Source: Nitrososphaerota archaeon (GTDB lineage: Archaea; Thermoproteota; Bathyarchaeia; Bathyarchaeales; Bathycorpusculaceae). From it: a stretch of 8,462 bases of DNA. The stretch lies in assembly GCA_031283385.1 (NCBI GenBank), contig JAITBW010000148.1, forward strand, positions 1-8,462, read 5' to 3'. Made by a program: the position numbers and the translations under genes. Below the pieces are notes generated by a model. That model did no database searches. It was given only the letters and a program-made list of their open reading frames with translations, and had not been told where the DNA came from. Positions within the stretch are counted from its first letter, which is position 1. Every line of letters starts with the position of its first letter. Below, one piece after another: positions 6,532 to 8,462 of this stretch.

Positions 6532-8462
6532 ATGAGCCAAACAAAGCAAGTTGAGGAGAAATGGTTAGCCTTATGGGAATCTGCTCATTTATTTGAAGCT
6601 GATCCGGATTTGGCTAAACAGAAAATTATGGTGACTTTTCCGTTTCCATACATGAATGGTCCGCTTCATGTGGGTCATGCTTTTTCTGCGTCTAGAGTTG
6701 ATGTGTATGCCCGTTTTAAGCGTATGCAGGGTTTTAATGTGCTTTGGCCTTGGGCGTGGCATTGGACTGGGCAGCCTTTGTTGGGTGCTAGTCAGCGTGT
6801 TGCTAGGGGTGATATGGAGTATATGCGTGTTCTTAGGGAGGTTGATGGTGTTTCTGAGGAGCGTTTGCAGAGGTTTGTTGATCCTAAGTATATGGCTCAG
6901 TATTATACTGATGAGGGTAAAGTTGTTGCTAGGCGTATAGGTTTTTCAGTTGATTGGCGTCGTGAGTTTACGACTGTTTGGCCTACTTTTCAAAAGTTTA
7001 TTGAGTGGCAGTATGGAAAGTTGGAGGGTCAGGGGTATGTTACGCGTGGTACTCATCCTGTTGTTTGGTGTCCTAAGGATAAGAGTCCTACGGGTGATCA
7101 TGATCGTCAGAGTGGTGAGGGTGTAACTGCTGAGCAGTATACGTTAATTAAGTACAGGTTAGGTGAGAATTTGTTTTTGCCTGCGGCGACTTTTAGACCT
7201 GAAACTGTTTACGGTATAACAAATCTATGGGTTAATCCCGATGCTGAGTATGTGGAAGCTACTGTTAATGATGGCGAGCGTTGGGTAATTAGTCAAGATG
7301 CTGTTGAAAAGTTGAGAGAGCAGGAGAAAACAGTTGTAGTTAATCGTGTTTTTAAGGGCAGAGAGCTTGTAGGTAAGACTTTTAAGAGCCCTATAACACA
7401 GGAAGAGTTGCCTATTTTGCCTGGCTGGTTTGTTGATACTAAAATTGCTACAGGTATAGTGTATAGTGTCCCTGCGCATGCGCCTTTTGATTGGCTTGCG
7501 TTGAAGGACCTTCAGCAGAATCCGGGTGTTATGGAGGATTTTGGTGTAGACGCCGATATAGTTTTGCGAATTAAGCCTGTCTCTATAATTAAAGTTGACG
7601 GGTTTGGTAAGTATCCTGCAGTGGAAATTGTAGAGCAAATGGGTATTAAAGATCAGCATGATCCAAAGGCGGATGTAGCTACTAAAGAGCTGTACAAAAA
7701 AGAGTTCCATAGTGGCAAACTTGAAGATAACTGTGGGGTTTACGCGGGTAAATCGATTAGGGAAGTTAAAGATCAGCTAATAGCGGATTTTAACAAGTTA
7801 GGCATAGCAGACATCATGTATGATTTACCCGAGCAAGTTATATGTCGCTGTATGACACCGTGTATAGTAAAAATTTTGTCAGATCAATGGTTCTTAAATT
7901 ATTCAAACGCAGAGTGGAAAGAGAAAGCTAAAGAAGTCATAGCGCAAATGAGAATTTATCCAGAAACCGCCCGCGCCAATTTTTACTCTACAATTGACTG
8001 GCTAAACGAGTGGGCATGCGCTAGAACAACAGGTTTTGGAACGCCTCTACCGTGGGGTGAGGGCTGGATAATTGAAACTTTAAGTGACTCCACACTGTAT
8101 ATGGCGTTTTACACTATAAATAAGCATATTAATCAAAATAATATACAGCCAGAGGCGCTTACGCCAAGAGTTTTTGACTACATATTCTACGGTAAAGGCA
8201 ACTGTGCGGAAATTAGTGAAACAACTGGCGTATCTATGGAGTTGTTAGGGGCTATGCGTGAAGAGTTTCTCTACTGGTACCCCTTTGACTTAAGGAATTC
8301 TGCTAAGGAGTTAGTAGCTAATCATCTCTCTTTCTGCGTTTTCCACCATGCAGCCCTCTTCCCTCCTGAACACTGGCCAAAGGGCATAGGTGTTAACGGC
8401 ATGTTAATGGTTGAAGGGCAGGGTATGCATAAGAGTAAGGGTAATTTTATCACTTTAAAGAG
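6532..8462 (+). CDS. leuS: Leucyl-tRNA synthetase, archaeal type (partial, 3' end outside window)
   Basis: This class I enzyme attaches leucine to tRNA-Leu in the cytoplasm. The first 643 codons are present; archaeal LeuRS proteins are usually about 950 residues, so about a third is missing. The ATG at 6532 is the first start after an in-frame TAG at 6505. The ATP-binding HIGH motif is H-V-G-H (46-49) in P-F-P-Y-M-N-G-P-L-H-V-G-H. The CP1 editing domain follows, with its Thr-rich strand T-F-R-P-E-T-V-Y-G (220-228) and G-I-V-Y-S-V-P-A-H-A-P-F-D (308-320), where D320 fits the conserved aspartate that anchors misacylated amino acids. The catalytic half resumes with S-D-Q-W-F (450-454) and D-W-L-N-E-W-A (489-495). 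The KMSKS loop reads G-M-H-K-S-K-G-N (631-638), an altered form. Base usage shifts markedly from the 5' to the 3' part. It is read divergently from the transporter gene and is probably unrelated to it. Confidence 0.95.
   Translation, partial: MSQTKQVEEKWLALWESAHLFEADPDLAKQKIMVTFPFPYMNGPLHVGHAFSASRVDVYARFKRMQGFNVLWPWAWHWTGQPLLGASQRVARGDMEYMRVLREVDGVSEERLQRFVDPKYMAQYYTDEGKVVARRIGFSVDWRREFTTVWPTFQKFIEWQYGKLEGQGYVTRGTHPVVWCPKDKSPTGDHDRQSGEGVTAEQYTLIKYRLGENLFLPAATFRPETVYGITNLWVNPDAEYVEATVNDGERWVISQDAVEKLREQEKTVVVNRVFKGRELVGKTFKSPITQEELPILPGWFVDTKIATGIVYSVPAHAPFDWLALKDLQQNPGVMEDFGVDADIVLRIKPVSIIKVDGFGKYPAVEIVEQMGIKDQHDPKADVATKELYKKEFHSGKLEDNCGVYAGKSIREVKDQLIADFNKLGIADIMYDLPEQVICRCMTPCIVKILSDQWFLNYSNAEWKEKAKEVIAQMRIYPETARANFYSTIDWLNEWACARTTGFGTPLPWGEGWIIETLSDSTLYMAFYTINKHINQNNIQPEALTPRVFDYIFYGKGNCAEISETTGVSMELLGAMREEFLYWYPFDLRNSAKELVANHLSFCVFHHAALFPPEHWPKGIGVNGMLMVEGQGMHKSKGNFITLK

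Noticed and set aside
7225..7710. 161-residue ORF antisense to leuS
   Set aside because: It lies fully inside the clear LeuRS editing-domain coding sequence on the other strand and resembles no family I know.

Overview
The window looks like a piece of a low-GC archaeal chromosome. Two genes support this. The partial leucyl-tRNA synthetase at the right end has the archaeal/eukaryotic-type layout, with the editing insert directly following the N-terminal half of the catalytic domain. The radical SAM/SPASM protein closely resembles an archaea-restricted putative peptide-modifying family (the AF0577-type family, as I recall it). TATA-like boxes about 25-32 nt upstream of two start codons that lack a Shine-Dalgarno sequence fit archaeal leaderless transcription. 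The large surface protein on the left is of a kind common in animal and termite gut microbes, so a host-associated archaeon (a gut Bathyarchaeia or Methanomassiliicoccales type) is a reasonable but unproven guess.

Layout. Positions 1-131 hold a strong Shine-Dalgarno sequence aimed at a leftward gene that starts at the window edge, a GC-rich hairpin and a two-way T-tract. Positions 132-3295 (minus strand) hold one long surface-protein gene that is broken into two reading frames near position 1969. The first half has a signal peptide and a beta-helix repeat domain. The second half has the last beta-helix coils, one divergent and three InlB/Listeria-Bacteroides-type repeats, and three membrane segments. 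Adding one base at the break gives a continuous frame of 1054 residues. Positions 3296-3628 are a strongly strand-asymmetric intergenic stretch with one doubtful Cys-rich small ORF. Positions 3629-4759 (minus) encode the radical SAM/SPASM enzyme. Positions 4860-6137 (minus) encode a 12-helix MFS transporter with a GTG start. Positions 6138-6531 are a divergent promoter region, and 6532 to the end (plus) is the first 643 codons of leuS.

How the genes may work together. The transporter and radical SAM genes are co-directional, 100 nt apart, with no T-rich terminator between them, so they could be co-transcribed; whether they act on one product is unknown. The surface protein probably mediates attachment or cell-cell contact, if the frameshift is a sequencing artefact or a reversible switch. 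leuS is a housekeeping gene transcribed away from this cluster. No tRNA, rRNA, CRISPR array, insertion sequence or defence system was recognised.
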